64,000 bases of DNA from Chloroflexota bacterium (GCA_014874475.1 JADBJJ010000012.1:124001-188000), one strand, 5' to 3'; positions 18,071 to 26,575 are shown, counted from the first letter of the stretch. Numbers and translations: made by a program. Notes: generated from the letters alone by a model not told the origin.

Positions 18071-19420
18071 CTACCCTTGCCCACGGGAGCGGCGGGGGCG
18101 CCGCTCCGCTTTCCCCCGGTAGGCCGGAGCCAGAATGGCGAAGTGAATGCAGCGCGTCTCGTCCTGGATGCGCGCCGCTAGACGGGGGTCCAGGTCTTTG
18201 ATCAGCACCGCTGCCGTGATGATGGTCGGCAGACGGGCATTGTAGCGGTAATCAAAAATCTGATACATCTTCTCCCGGGCCCACGGCGTGGCTGATTCGG
18301 TCCCCAGGTCGTCCAGTACCAGAAAGGGAGCCCGGCGCACTCCCTCAAACCGCCGGTCAAAGGGGACAGGGCTGGTCGGACTGAAGGCCGCGCGCAGGTG
18401 GTCCAGCAAATCCGGCACGACGACAAACAGAACGGGATGCCCCTGTCCGGCCCAGAAATTGGCGATGGCTGCTGCCAGGTGCGTCTTCCCGCAGCCGTAG
18501 GTGCCGGTGAAAATCAGCCACCCCTCCGGCTTCCGAGCGTAGGCCCGGGCCAGTTCCACCGCCTTCCGCAGATTCTCCGCTTCTTCCCGCGGCAGTTCCT
18601 TCTCCCGCAGGTCAAAGGTTTCAAACGTCTGATGGGCATGCAGGTGGAGGGTACTCAGTTCGGACTGGTCGGCGGAGATGCCCGCCTGGCGGTAGTCGGG
18701 TGCCAGAATGGTGAGGATGCGCGCCAGGTCCGGGTCGGCCATGCGGGAACGGATGCGCAGCGGCAGTTCCTCCAGTTCGTGATTGGTGGTGATGACGGTG
18801 GGGAGTCGGGCGTTATAGCGGTAGTTAAGAATCTGGAAGAGTTTCTCCTGCGCCCAGGAAGACGGCGCCTCGGTCCCCAAGTCATCCAGAATCAACACCG
18901 GCGCGGTGCGGACTTCCTCAAAGCGTTGGTCGTAGCGGACGGGGCTGGTGGGGCCGAAGGTGGCCCGCAGGTGGTCTAGGAGGTCCGGCACGGTGACGAA
19001 GAGGACCGGCTGACCGCGCTCCGCACAGCGGTTGGCGATCGCCGCCGCCAGGTGGGTCTTGCCGCATCCGTAGCCGCCGCGCAGAACCAGCCATCCCGTG
19101 GGGTTTTCGGCAAACTCCTTTGCTGTCTCGTAGGCGTGGCGCAGGTTGGCCCGCTTGTCCGGCGGAAGACCCTGGCCCTCCGGGACGAAGGTCTCAAAGG
19201 TCATATGGGCCAGCGCCGCCAGATGGCCCATCGCTCGCAACTGGGCCAAACGGCGCCGTTCTATCTCCACCAACCGACAGACACAGGGGATAAGTTTGCC
19301 GAAATCGGGGTGGTCCACCGGGACATCGGCGCGCACATAGCCCAGGCCGCCGCAATGAGGGCAAGGGGCGGACGCCGTGCGCAGGCTCTCCGCCTGTGCA
19401 CCGTTCTCAGTGGCGGACAT
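18071..19420 (-). CDS. DnaC/DnaI-like helicase-loader protein with two tandem AAA+ ATPase modules
   Basis: A 449-residue protein, about twice the usual length. A zinc-binding N-terminus (C20PHC23, C46VC48) resembles DnaI/DnaC proteins. Module 1: Walker A GGYGCGKTH (115-123), Walker B VLILDD (175-180), sensor-1 ITTN (to Asn213) and RIRSRMADP. Module 2: Walker A GTYGCGKTH (306-314), Walker B FLVLDD (366-371), but sensor-1 reads ITAA and the arginine-containing helix reads LAARIQDE. The two modules are about 60% alike by eye, so this is an internal duplication. The frame is open to 19573; the ATG at 19420 has a GGGAGAG box and overlaps the upstream DnaD-like gene by 14 nt. Likely a replicative helicase loader. 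Confidence 0.85.
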   Translation of the reverse strand: MSATENGAQAESLRTASAPCPHCGGLGYVRADVPVDHPDFGKLIPCVCRLVEIERRRLAQLRAMGHLAALAHMTFETFVPEGQGLPPDKRANLRHAYETAKEFAENPTGWLVLRGGYGCGKTHLAAAIANRCAERGQPVLFVTVPDLLDHLRATFGPTSPVRYDQRFEEVRTAPVLILDDLGTEAPSSWAQEKLFQILNYRYNARLPTVITTNHELEELPLRIRSRMADPDLARILTILAPDYRQAGISADQSELSTLHLHAHQTFETFDLREKELPREEAENLRKAVELARAYARKPEGWLIFTGTYGCGKTHLAAAIANFWAGQGHPVLFVVVPDLLDHLRAAFSPTSPVPFDRRFEGVRRAPFLVLDDLGTESATPWAREKMYQIFDYRYNARLPTIITAAVLIKDLDPRLAARIQDETRCIHFAILAPAYRGKAERRPRRSRGQG

Positions 19421-20069
19421 GCTCTCCCTCAATGTAGCGGCGGCGGTCTTCTTCAAGACCGCGCCGACGCTCTTCGTCGGTTCTTCCTTCGGCATTCCAG
19501 CGCTCCAGAATAGCCCGGATGTATTTCCAACTGCGTCGGTTGAGGGCAACGGCCTCGCGAAACGCCTCCTCAATCCATTGGGCAGGATAGGTTTTCTCGG
19601 CCTCTTTCAATTCGTCGGCGATGAGCGGGGTGAGCGGGCCAATATTCTCTTCGTACAGGGCAAAAATATTGGGACGGGGCTCGGGCGGGGCCGTCGGCAA
19701 CGGCTCCCCCCGGCGCAGCGCCTCCAGCGCTGCCCGGCCATGGGGCGAATTGGCGAGATAGATGACATCGGGATGGCCGTCCAGGTCCACCTCGGCCTGG
19801 AGGAGCGTCCCCCGCTCCACTGCGCGGTCCACCGCCCGCCGGATCGCCGCCGGGGATTCCAGCCCGCGCAGAAGCACGGGGTCCGCCAGCAAGGTCCGCT
19901 GGGAAACGTAGCGGACCGGCCCCCGTGCCTGCTGGAGCCGGTAGAGGACGTGGAGGGTGACCTTCAGTTCATCCAGGTCGTCCACGATGGGCACCAGTTC
20001 AGTGACCACCGACTCCGGCAGGCGAATGGTGCGGGCTTTTTCGGAAGCGAAACCGCTGAAGATTTTCAT
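19407..20069 (-). CDS. dnaD: DnaD-like replication initiation protein
   Basis: A 220-residue protein. An N-terminal winged-helix-like region (about 15-110) is followed by a DnaD/DnaB_2 domain (about 130-195) with the characteristic NIFALYEENIG start and the WKYIRAILERW end motif. DnaD proteins remodel DNA at origins and work with a helicase loader; translational coupling to the DnaC-like gene supports this. It overlaps ruvA by 4 nt. Confidence 0.82.
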   Translation of the reverse strand: MKIFSGFASEKARTIRLPESVVTELVPIVDDLDELKVTLHVLYRLQQARGPVRYVSQRTLLADPVLLRGLESPAAIRRAVDRAVERGTLLQAEVDLDGHPDVIYLANSPHGRAALEALRRGEPLPTAPPEPRPNIFALYEENIGPLTPLIADELKEAEKTYPAQWIEEAFREAVALNRRSWKYIRAILERWNAEGRTDEERRRGLEEDRRRYIEGEHVRH

Positions 20070-20647
20070 CTCTGCGCCAGATAAGCCAGCGCTATGCGGA
20101 TGCGCTCCTCCAGCGAGAGGTCGGGGTCGCGCGGGATGTTCTGGAGGGCGGTCTGCGCCTCCACCAGGCTGAAGCCCAGCCCGGTCAGCGCGCTGATGAC
20201 TTCGGCATCCTGGTCGGTCAGCAAGGGGACGGCTCCGGCTTCCAGCCCGGGCAGTTTCTCTCGCAGGTGGAAGAGAATGGCCCGCGCGGTCTTGGGCCCC
20301 ACGCCGGGGACGCGAGTCAGGATGCCCGGCTCCTCCCGCGCCACCGCCTGGCGGAGCGCGTCCGGCGAGAGGGTGCTGAGGATGGAAAGGGCCACCTTCG
20401 GCCCCACCCCGGAGACGCCCAGGAGAATCTCAAAAAGGGCCAGTTCCTCTTCGGTCAGAAAGCCGTAGAGGGCCAGTTCGTTATCCCGGACGTGGAGGTG
20501 GGTGACCAGTTCCACCGGCTCTCCCACCCCCTCCACTTCCCGGAGGACCGAGGTAGGCACATAGACGCTGAGGCCCAATCCTCCCACCTGGACGATCAGG
20601 CGGTCCGGTTTGACTGAAGCAACCGTGCCGATGAGCCGCGCAATCAT
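20066..20647 (-). CDS. ruvA: Holliday junction DNA-binding protein RuvA
   Basis: A 193-residue junction-binding subunit. It starts MIARLIGTV and shows an N-terminal OB fold, helix-hairpin-helix segments including GVSGVGPKVALSILS and RVPGVGPKTARAILFHL, and a C-terminal domain III (EVISALTGLGFSLVEAQTAL) that contacts RuvB. It follows ruvC on the minus strand. Confidence 0.95.
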   Translation of the reverse strand: MIARLIGTVASVKPDRLIVQVGGLGLSVYVPTSVLREVEGVGEPVELVTHLHVRDNELALYGFLTEEELALFEILLGVSGVGPKVALSILSTLSPDALRQAVAREEPGILTRVPGVGPKTARAILFHLREKLPGLEAGAVPLLTDQDAEVISALTGLGFSLVEAQTALQNIPRDPDLSLEERIRIALAYLAQR

Positions 20648-20663
20648 AGGAAAATCACCGAAT

Positions 20664-20708
20664 CGGGATTCATCGTCCGTGGCCTATGGGCTGTCGTCCG
20701 TGATCAGT
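20664..20708. repeat. short repeat tract overlapping the ruvC 3' end
   Basis: CATCGTCCGTGG and CTGTCGTCCGTGATCAG resemble the tract at 8713-8780. It spans the ruvC-ruvA gap and encodes the last residues of RuvC (ITDDSP). Confidence 0.4.
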
Positions 20709-21184
20709 GCCCGCAGGCGGGCGGAGTGAAGGTGACAGATGGCGACCGCCAGCGCGTCGGCGGCATCATCCGGATGGGGGATGGCGGGCAATCCCAGCAG
20801 CATGCGGACCATCTCCTGCATCTGTCGCTTCTCGGCGCTGCCGTAGCCCGTAAGCGCCTGCTTCACCTCCCCGGGGCCGTACTCAGCGACGATCAGACCC
20901 TCGTCGGCCAGGGCCAGCAGGGCCACCCCGCGCGCCTGCCCCACACTCATCGCCGTCCGGACGTTGACGTTAAAATAGAGTTCCTCCACTGCCGCCGCGT
21001 CCGGCTGCCATTCCCGTACCAGGCGGCGGAGTTCCCGGTAGATGACCTGCAGCCGCCGGGGGAGAGGAAGGTCGGGCGGGGTGGTGACCACGCCGTAGGC
21101 CAGGGCCCGCAGTCCCTCTTCGGTCTCCTCCACCACACTGTAGCCGGTTGTCGCTGTGCCAGGGTCAATTCCCAGGACCCGCAT
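20684..21184 (-). CDS. ruvC: Holliday junction resolvase RuvC
   Basis: Endonuclease that resolves Holliday junctions; 166 residues. Catalytic acidic residues are seen in [10 protein letters not shown] (Asp7), VEELYFN (Glu) and [15 protein letters not shown] (Asp pair). Its start overlaps the yebC stop by 1 nt, and ruvA follows. The extreme C-terminus is encoded by repeat-like sequence. Confidence 0.95.
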   Translation of the reverse strand: MRVLGIDPGTATTGYSVVEETEEGLRALAYGVVTTPPDLPLPRRLQVIYRELRRLVREWQPDAAAVEELYFNVNVRTAMSVGQARGVALLALADEGLIVAEYGPGEVKQALTGYGSAEKRQMQEMVRMLLGLPAIPHPDDAADALAVAICHLHSARLRALITDDSP

Positions 21185-21942
21185 CAGGCCGCCGCCTCAA
21201 ACTTCGCCATCACCTCGTCAGAGATATCCAGGTTGGAATAGACCTGCTGGACGTCCTCCAGGTCCTCCAGCGCGTTGATGACGCTCATCACGCGCATCGT
21301 TTCCTGCTCGCCCAACTGGACGGTGGCTTTGGGAATCATAGAGATTTCCACCTGCTCAAACTGGACACCCAGGGCTTCCAGCGCCTGACGGACATTCTGG
21401 AAGGTCTCCAGTGGGGAGAAAATCTCAATCAGGTCGTCGGAGATCACAACATCATCCGCGCCGGCCTCCACCGCGACCTCAAAGATGCGCTCGGCGTCCG
21501 CGCCGTCGGGGGAGATGGCGATGTACCCCTTCCGTTCAAACTGCCAGGCCACGGCGCCCGCCTCAGCCATCCGCCCACCCTGGCGGTTCAGTACGTGGCG
21601 CAGTTCCGCCACGCATCGGTTGGGGTTATCCGTCAGGGTCTGAATCAGCAGAGCCACACCGTTGGGGGCGTATGCTTCGTAAACCATTTCGGAAAGTTCG
21701 CCCTCTCCTTTAATCTCACCCGTTCCCCGCTTGATGGCCCGCTCAATGTTTTCTTTGGGCATATTGGCTGCACGCGCCTTGTCAATCGCCAGACGCAGCC
21801 GGAAGTTGGCCTCCGGATTGCCCCCGCCTTCCCGGGCCGCGATGGTGATCTCCCGCGCCAGTTGGGTGAACATCTTCCCCCGTTTGGCGTCCGTCGCCGC
21901 TTTTTTGTGCTTGATCGTAGACCATTTGCTGTGACCTGACAT
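21184..21942 (-). CDS. yebC: YebC/PmpR family regulatory protein
   Basis: A 252-residue YebC/TACO1 family protein. It begins [23 protein letters not shown], in line with the family, and contains [20 protein letters not shown]. Members act as transcriptional regulators or promote translation of polyproline stretches. GAGGAGGA lies just before the ATG. It is first in yebC-ruvC-ruvA-dnaD-dnaC; the promoter is at 22057-22086. Confidence 0.94.
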   Translation of the reverse strand: MSGHSKWSTIKHKKAATDAKRGKMFTQLAREITIAAREGGGNPEANFRLRLAIDKARAANMPKENIERAIKRGTGEIKGEGELSEMVYEAYAPNGVALLIQTLTDNPNRCVAELRHVLNRQGGRMAEAGAVAWQFERKGYIAISPDGADAERIFEVAVEAGADDVVISDDLIEIFSPLETFQNVRQALEALGVQFEQVEISMIPKATVQLGEQETMRVMSVINALEDLEDVQQVYSNLDISDEVMAKFEAAA

Positions 21943-22056
21943 ATCCTCCTCCTCAGTGATTTGGGCAGGAAACCGACTGGCCGCCTTTTCAACCCAATAA
22001 AGCGGCGGGTGAAAATCCCAAAGGTTTGAACAAAACGCCGGTTCTCACACCACTCC

Positions 22057-22086
22057 CATTATAACCCGCTCCTGAACAGGAGGCAA
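22057..22086 (-). promoter_or_regulatory. minus-strand promoter of the yebC-ruvC-ruvA operon
   Basis: Read on the minus strand, TTGCCT (22086-22081) and TATAAT (22062-22057) are 18 nt apart. The leader to the yebC ATG would be about 108 nt. It is back-to-back with the promoter at 22108-22135. Confidence 0.65.
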
Positions 22087-22107
22087 ATGCATCCGGCGGT
22101 CCCTCTC

Positions 22108-22135
22108 TTGACTCTACCGCAAAGCAATGTACAAT
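22108..22135 (+). promoter_or_regulatory. promoter of the FemAB-like gene
   Basis: TTGACT (22108-22113), 16-nt spacer, TACAAT (22130-22135). Initiation near 22142 leaves only about 8 nt before the ATG at 22150, with no Shine-Dalgarno sequence. Confidence 0.75.
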
Positions 22136-22149
22136 CAAAGTCAACCGTA

Positions 22150-23244
22150 ATGAAGCCGAATATCCGGGAAGTATCGGACCCCCGAGAGTGGGACGACGCA
22201 TTGCTGAGCCTGCCCGCTCCCCCCGTCCTGCAGACATGGGAATGGGGAACGTTCAAAGAACGGCAGGGATGGCGGGCCATTCACTACCTCTGGGAGGCCG
22301 GAGGGAAGCCCTGCGCAGCGGCGCTGGTCCTCCTCCGCCGCCCCGCTCATCTCCCACTGGGAGTGATGTACGCTCCCAAAGGACCGACTCTTCCCTGGGA
22401 TGATGTCTCTCTCCTCCAGAGCGTCCTGGCGGACCTGGAAGCCGCTGCCCGGCAAGCCAAAGCCGTATTCCTGAAAATAGACCCCGATGTGGAAGAAGAT
22501 GCACCGGAAGGGAAAACGGTGACCCTCACCCTGCGAGCACGGGGCTGGCGGCCATCGGCCGAACAGGTCCAGTTCCGCAACACCCTTCTCCTGGACCTGA
22601 CCCTTCCGCCGGATGACCTTCTGGCTTGTATGAAGCCCAAATGGCGTTACAACATCCGGCTGGCCCAACGGAAAGGGGTGGTAGTCCGTCCAGGGACAGT
22701 GGATGACCTCTCCCTCCTGTACCGGATGTATCAGGAGACCAGTGTGCGGGACCGGTTCGTCATCCGGCCGGAGGAATATTATCAGGACGCCTGGGGTTCA
22801 TTTATGAAGGCGGGACTGGCACAGCCGCTGATCGCCGAGGTGGAGGGCGAGCCAGTGGCTATGGTGATCCTTTTCCGGTTTGGACGGCGGGCATGGTATA
22901 TGTACGGCGCTTCCCGGTCAGTGTACCGGGAATATATGCCCAACCACCTGCTCCAGTGGGAAGCCATCCGGTGGGCTCAGGCCCAGGGATGTGCCATCTA
23001 CGACCTCTGGGGAGCGCCGGAGCGGGCCGATGAGTCGGAACCGATGTGGGGAGTCTATCGGTTCAAGGCGGGTTTCGGCGCCCGTCCAGTCCGGTATATA
23101 GGGGCCTGGGATTTCCCCGTCTATCGCCGGGTCTACGACCTGTACACCACTCTGACGCCTCGCCTGCTGGCGTTAATGCGCTGGCGGTACTGGCGGAGGG
23201 TAGGAAGCGGACGGCTATCCAGACCGTCAATGATCTCAACGTAA
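22150..23244 (+). CDS. FemAB/GNAT-fold aminoacyltransferase-like protein
   Basis: A 364-residue protein with the double-GNAT layout of FemAB/FmhB proteins. N-terminal features are PVLQTWEWGTFKERQGW and APKGPTLPWDD; the second half contains MKPKWRYNIRLAQRKGV, MVILFRFGRRAWYMYGAS and an IYDLWGAPE end block. Such enzymes add amino acids from aminoacyl-tRNA to peptidoglycan precursors, though many bacterial homologues act on other acceptors. An ATG at 22087 is upstream of the promoter and is rejected. Confidence 0.85.
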   Translation: MKPNIREVSDPREWDDALLSLPAPPVLQTWEWGTFKERQGWRAIHYLWEAGGKPCAAALVLLRRPAHLPLGVMYAPKGPTLPWDDVSLLQSVLADLEAAARQAKAVFLKIDPDVEEDAPEGKTVTLTLRARGWRPSAEQVQFRNTLLLDLTLPPDDLLACMKPKWRYNIRLAQRKGVVVRPGTVDDLSLLYRMYQETSVRDRFVIRPEEYYQDAWGSFMKAGLAQPLIAEVEGEPVAMVILFRFGRRAWYMYGASRSVYREYMPNHLLQWEAIRWAQAQGCAIYDLWGAPERADESEPMWGVYRFKAGFGARPVRYIGAWDFPVYRRVYDLYTTLTPRLLALMRWRYWRRVGSGRLSRPSMIST

Positions 23245-23255
23245 GGGAGGGAGAC

Positions 23256-24149
23256 ATGGAAGTATTGCTGATCATATTCATCTTTTTCGTTGGCCTGATT
23301 GGCCTGATTCTCCTCTTCTCAATGCTCCGCATCGTTCGGGAGTACGAGCGGCTGGTCGTCTTCCGGCTGGGGCGTTGCATCGGCACCAAAGGGCCGGGCG
23401 TGGTCTTCCTGATCCCGTTCATTGACCGGGCAGTGGTGGTGGACCTGCGGGAGCAGTTCATGGAAATTCCCCATCAGACCAGCATCACCAAAGACAACGC
23501 GCCGATCGGGGTGGACTTTCTCATTTACTGGAAGGTTGTGGACCCGGAGGCGAGTGTCATCCAAGTGGGGGACTTCCGGCGGGCGTCCATTGGCATCGCC
23601 ACCACCACGCTGCGCGCCGTCATTGGCGACATCATGCTGGATGATGTCCTAGCCCAGCGGGAGCACATCAACCAGGTCCTGCGGGTCAAACTGGACGAGG
23701 TGACGGAGCGGTGGGGCGTCAAGGTGACCAGTGTGGAGATTCGGGAGATTGAGCCGCCGAAGGAGATTCAGGCGGCGATGAACCGACAGATGTCGGCAGA
23801 GCGGAACCGCCGGGCAATGGTCACCGAGGCGGATGGTCAGCGGGAAGCCGCCATCAAGGTGGCAGAAGGGGAGAAACAGGCCGCCATCCTGCGCGCCGAG
23901 GGCGAAAAGCAGGCGTCCATCCTCCGGGCTGAAGGGGAACGGGCCGCGCAGGCGCTGCGCGCTGAGGGGTACGCAATGGCCCTCCGCTACATCTTTGAGA
24001 TCGCCCAGAAAATAGACCCCAATACGATGACGCTTCAGTATCTGGACACTCTGCGGCGGCTGGGGGAGAGCCCGGCGACCAAATTCGTCTTCCCGCTGGA
24101 GTTCACCAGCCTGCTGGGGAGCCTGCGGCGGGAGGCACAGGCGGAGTAG
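23256..24149 (+). CDS. SPFH/Band 7 (stomatin/prohibitin-like) membrane protein
   Basis: A 297-residue protein anchored by an N-terminal transmembrane helix (residues 2-24). The Band 7 domain covers about residues 25-185 (VREYERLVVFRLG, GPGVVFLIPFIDR, EIREIEPPKEIQAAM). A coiled-coil region with repeated AEGEKQAAILR/AEGEKQASILR/AEGERAAQALR units follows. Stomatin-like proteins form membrane microdomain scaffolds and often pair with NfeD, absent here. GGGAGGGAG precedes the ATG. Confidence 0.92.
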   Translation: MEVLLIIFIFFVGLIGLILLFSMLRIVREYERLVVFRLGRCIGTKGPGVVFLIPFIDRAVVVDLREQFMEIPHQTSITKDNAPIGVDFLIYWKVVDPEASVIQVGDFRRASIGIATTTLRAVIGDIMLDDVLAQREHINQVLRVKLDEVTERWGVKVTSVEIREIEPPKEIQAAMNRQMSAERNRRAMVTEADGQREAAIKVAEGEKQAAILRAEGEKQASILRAEGERAAQALRAEGYAMALRYIFEIAQKIDPNTMTLQYLDTLRRLGESPATKFVFPLEFTSLLGSLRREAQAE

Positions 24150-24198
24150 AGGGCAGGGCGGCGTTGATGGCGGCTCTGCCACCATCAACGCTGCCCTC
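24149..24198. terminator. bidirectional hairpin between convergent genes
   Basis: GAGGGCA (24149-24155) plus GCGTTGATGG (24161-24170) pair with CCATCAACGC (24182-24191) plus TGCCCTC (24192-24198), a 17-bp stem with a 5-nt bulge. It has no T run but sits between convergent stops. Confidence 0.6.
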
Positions 24199-24201
24199 CG
24201 T

Positions 24202-24585
24202 TCATGGCTGGCCGGAGAGTTTGGCCCCTACGGTGATGCGGCTGGCCGTCCAGACGTCGCCGGACAGCACGCCGTGCACACTCACCGCGTCCCCCACCTG
24301 CAGGTCGGCCAGGGTAATCGGCACCGCCTCAGGCTCCGCTCTCCGGAGCAGCCGGGTGGCGGCGGTGACCTGAACGGTCACCGTCTTGCCGATGAAAGGC
24401 TTGACCACCCGGTTGCCACGAACTACCTCCACGGTGACCGTCGCCGTACCGGTATCCACGGCCATGACCCAGCCGACCAGGTTGAAAGGCATCCGTTTGG
24501 GGGGTCGGTTTCCGGCGGCCAGCGCAGGCACGGCAATTCCCGCCACCAGCACAACCACCAGTAGAAGAATGACCCAGCGTTTCAT
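24202..24585 (-). CDS. secreted DUF5666-like small protein
   Basis: A 127-residue predicted secreted protein: a signal peptide (MKRWVILLLVVVLVAGIAVPALA) then a beta-rich domain with GWVMAVDTGTATVTVEVV, VTVQVTAATRLLR and LQVGDAVSVHGVLSGD, the pattern of DUF5666 OB-like domains. Function unknown. GAGGAGG is 6 nt before the ATG at 24585; a TTG two codons upstream is less likely. It is divergent from the ECF sigma factor gene. Confidence 0.75.
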   Translation of the reverse strand: MKRWVILLLVVVLVAGIAVPALAAGNRPPKRMPFNLVGWVMAVDTGTATVTVEVVRGNRVVKPFIGKTVTVQVTAATRLLRRAEPEAVPITLADLQVGDAVSVHGVLSGDVWTASRITVGAKLSGQP

Positions 24586-24613
24586 CCACAACCTCCTCTG
24601 ACCGAAAGTGGCT

Positions 24614-24635
24614 CTCAGAACCTCCTGGTTCTGAG
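24614..24635. promoter_or_regulatory. perfect hairpin in the divergent DUF5666-sigma intergenic region
   Basis: CTCAGAACC (24614-24622) and GGTTCTGAG (24627-24635) form a 9-bp stem with a TCCT loop, 29 nt upstream of the DUF5666-like start. It could be a 5'-UTR structure or an operator. Confidence 0.4.
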
Positions 24636-24810
24636 GCCTCTATATTTTAGACGGAGAACTCCCTCCAGAGATACGACCAGAACGATGCCCCTGGCAGAAC
24701 AGGCCCGGTCGTTTACAGCGGGGCTCAAGAGCGTCCCATAGAGTTGGTACAGACCCTACCCAACCCGTATTTTCTGGCCTCATCTTTCGTCTTACTTTTC
24801 AGGAGCATAT

Positions 24811-25395
24811 ATGGATGACCCATCCCTGCTGGCAAGGGCCCGGCAGATGGAGACCGCGGCCCTGGTCCAGATTTACGACCTCTACAGCGATGAACTTTAT
24901 CGGTACGCGATGCGGCTGGGAGGCAACCCCGATTTGGCCGAGGAATGCGTGGCTGAGACGTTTGCCCGGCTGCTGGATGCTCTCCGGCGCGACCGCGGCC
25001 CGCGTGAATTTCTGCGCGCCTACCTGTACCGCATCGCCCACAACTGGCTTACCGACCAGTTTCGCGCCCGTCGGGAAAACGTCTCGCTGGAAGATGTTAT
25101 GCCCTTGCCTGCTTCGGACGATCCGGCGGCAGAGGCCGAGATGCGCATCCGTCAGCAGACGGTTCGGGCCGCATTGTTCCAGTTGACCCCGGATCAGCGT
25201 CAGGTCATCCTCCTGCGGTATGTGGAGGGATGGGAACTGGAAGAGATCGCCCGAGCGCTCCAGAAGCCCATCGGTGCCGTCAAGGCTCTGCAACATCGCG
25301 CGGTCGCCCGTCTGCGCCGCCTTCTGGCTCCCGCCGAGGGCCAGGAAGCAGGGAACAGGACATCTCAAAACGATAGACGGACTGGTGATGTATGA
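24811..25395 (+). CDS. ECF-type RNA polymerase sigma factor
   Basis: A 194-residue sigma-70 family protein. Region 2 spans about residues 15-85 (IYDLYSDELYRYAMRLGG, AYLYRIAHNWLTDQFR) and region 4 about 125-180 (LTPDQRQVILLRYVEGWELEEIARALQKPIGAVKALQHRA). AGGAG stands before the ATG. The next gene, overlapping by 4 nt, encodes a membrane protein of the type often paired with such sigma factors. Target promoters cannot be deduced. Confidence 0.9.
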   Translation: MDDPSLLARARQMETAALVQIYDLYSDELYRYAMRLGGNPDLAEECVAETFARLLDALRRDRGPREFLRAYLYRIAHNWLTDQFRARRENVSLEDVMPLPASDDPAAEAEMRIRQQTVRAALFQLTPDQRQVILLRYVEGWELEEIARALQKPIGAVKALQHRAVARLRRLLAPAEGQEAGNRTSQNDRRTGDV

Positions 25396-26528
25396 CGGCA
25401 AAACCCGAAGAGAAACTGGACCCGCGCCTGGATGATTATCTGGATGCTCTGCGGTCAGTCCCCCCACGGGACCCCCGGCGGGCAGCCCGTACCCGGGCCC
25501 AATTTATCGCCCAGGCCGTATCTACCAGACCCGCTCCTCGTCATACAGGATGGGCGTTTATCCTGTTCGGAAAGGAGCGAAAGATGACACCGATTCTGGT
25601 TTCGCTACTTCTGGTCGTGGCCTCTCTGGCCGGCTTCACCGGCACGCTCTACGCGGCTCAGGATGACCTCCCCGGTCAGACGTTATATCCCCTCAAGACC
25701 TGGAGCGAGGATGTCCAGGTTGCGCTGACGGTGGACCCGGCCCGCCAGGTAGAGCGGCTCATGGATATGGCTCAGCGCCGGGTGGAAGAGGCGGTTGCCC
25801 TCACCCAGGCCGGTCAGCCCCTCCCGGAGACGATACTCCAGCGAATGGAGCAGCATTTCTACCGGGCAATGGAGCGGGCCGCTGCCCAGGGGGATGAGGA
25901 GATGGTGCGAACCCTGAACCGGGTGGAAGAGCGCCTGCGCGCGATGCAGCAGAGGCTCGCCGGCATTCCACAAACCCCGGTGCGGGAGCGCGTATGGGCG
26001 CAACTGGAGGCCTGGCGGCGCCTGGCCGAGGCCGGCGAGGCCGACCCCGCCCAGTTCCGCCAACAAATCCGGGAGCGAGTTCGGCAGAATGCCCCCGGCT
26101 CCCCGGAGCCCCCCGGCCCTGGCGGTCGGATGGTGACACCCGGCACGGGTGCGGGCCCTGGCCCAATGGGAACCCCCGGCGCCGGCCCTGGCCCAATGGG
26201 AACCCCCGGCGCCGGCCCTGGCCCAATGGGGACCCCCGGCGCCGGCCCTGGCCCAGTAGGGACCCCCGGCGCCGGCCCTGGCCCAGTGGAGACCCCCGGC
26301 GCCGGCCCTGGCCCAGTGGAGACCCCCGGCGCCGGCCCTGGCCCAGTGGAGACCCCCGGCGCCGGCCCTGGCCCAATGGAGACCCCTGGCGCTGGCCCTG
26401 GCCCAGTGGAGACCCCCGGCGCCGGCCCTGGCCCAATGGAGACCCCTGGCGCTGGCCCTGGTCCCGGCCCGGGCCCGATGGCAACCGTCACACCCGCATC
26501 GGGCGGAGGGGGTAAAGGCAAACCATAG
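25392..26528 (+). CDS. DUF5667-type single-pass protein with Gly/Pro repeat tail, likely partner of the ECF sigma factor
   Basis: A 378-residue protein. A cytoplasmic N-terminus of about 65 residues precedes one transmembrane helix (ILVSLLLVVASLAGFTGTLYA). An external DUF5667-like helical region follows (YPLKTWSEDVQVALTVDP, RLMDMAQRRVEEAVAL, coiled-coil-like to about residue 230). The tail holds ten GAGPGP(M/V)(G/E)TP units encoded by a 30-bp tandem repeat. Coupling to the sigma gene suggests a membrane anti-sigma or sensor, but the cytoplasmic part has no recognisable zinc anti-sigma motif. Confidence 0.75.
   Translation: MTAKPEEKLDPRLDDYLDALRSVPPRDPRRAARTRAQFIAQAVSTRPAPRHTGWAFILFGKERKMTPILVSLLLVVASLAGFTGTLYAAQDDLPGQTLYPLKTWSEDVQVALTVDPARQVERLMDMAQRRVEEAVALTQAGQPLPETILQRMEQHFYRAMERAAAQGDEEMVRTLNRVEERLRAMQQRLAGIPQTPVRERVWAQLEAWRRLAEAGEADPAQFRQQIRERVRQNAPGSPEPPGPGGRMVTPGTGAGPGPMGTPGAGPGPMGTPGAGPGPMGTPGAGPGPVGTPGAGPGPVETPGAGPGPVETPGAGPGPVETPGAGPGPMETPGAGPGPVETPGAGPGPMETPGAGPGPGPGPMATVTPASGGGGKGKP
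26148..26447 (+). repeat. 30-bp tandem repeat, ten copies, inside the DUF5667 gene
   Basis: Ten consecutive in-frame 30-bp units encode GAGPGPMGTP and variants (Met/Val at position 7, Gly/Glu at position 8), followed by a degenerate unit. The low divergence between units suggests recent expansion; copy number may vary between strains. A ten-residue period is not collagen-like (multiples of three). Confidence 0.95.
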
Positions 26529-26538
26529 AGAGGCGGAA

Positions 26539-26575
26539 ACGGGCCAGGCACTTCTGATGAGAGGGCCTGGCCCGT
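26539..26575 (+). terminator. hairpin after the DUF5667 gene
   Basis: ACGGGCCAGGC (26539-26549) and GCCTGGCCCGT (26565-26575), perfect 11 bp with a 15-nt loop. No T run follows. A second palindrome (TGCGGGGCC 26593-26601 / GGCCCCGCA 26604-26612) lies just beyond. Confidence 0.6.

Noticed and set aside
22087..22149. ATG start at 22087 for the FemAB-like protein
   Set aside because: It is upstream of the TTGACT/TACAAT promoter, so it would not be in the transcript.
26148..26447. CRISPR array or collagen-like domain
   Set aside because: Units are contiguous without spacers and are in-frame coding; the ten-residue period is incompatible with a collagen triplet.
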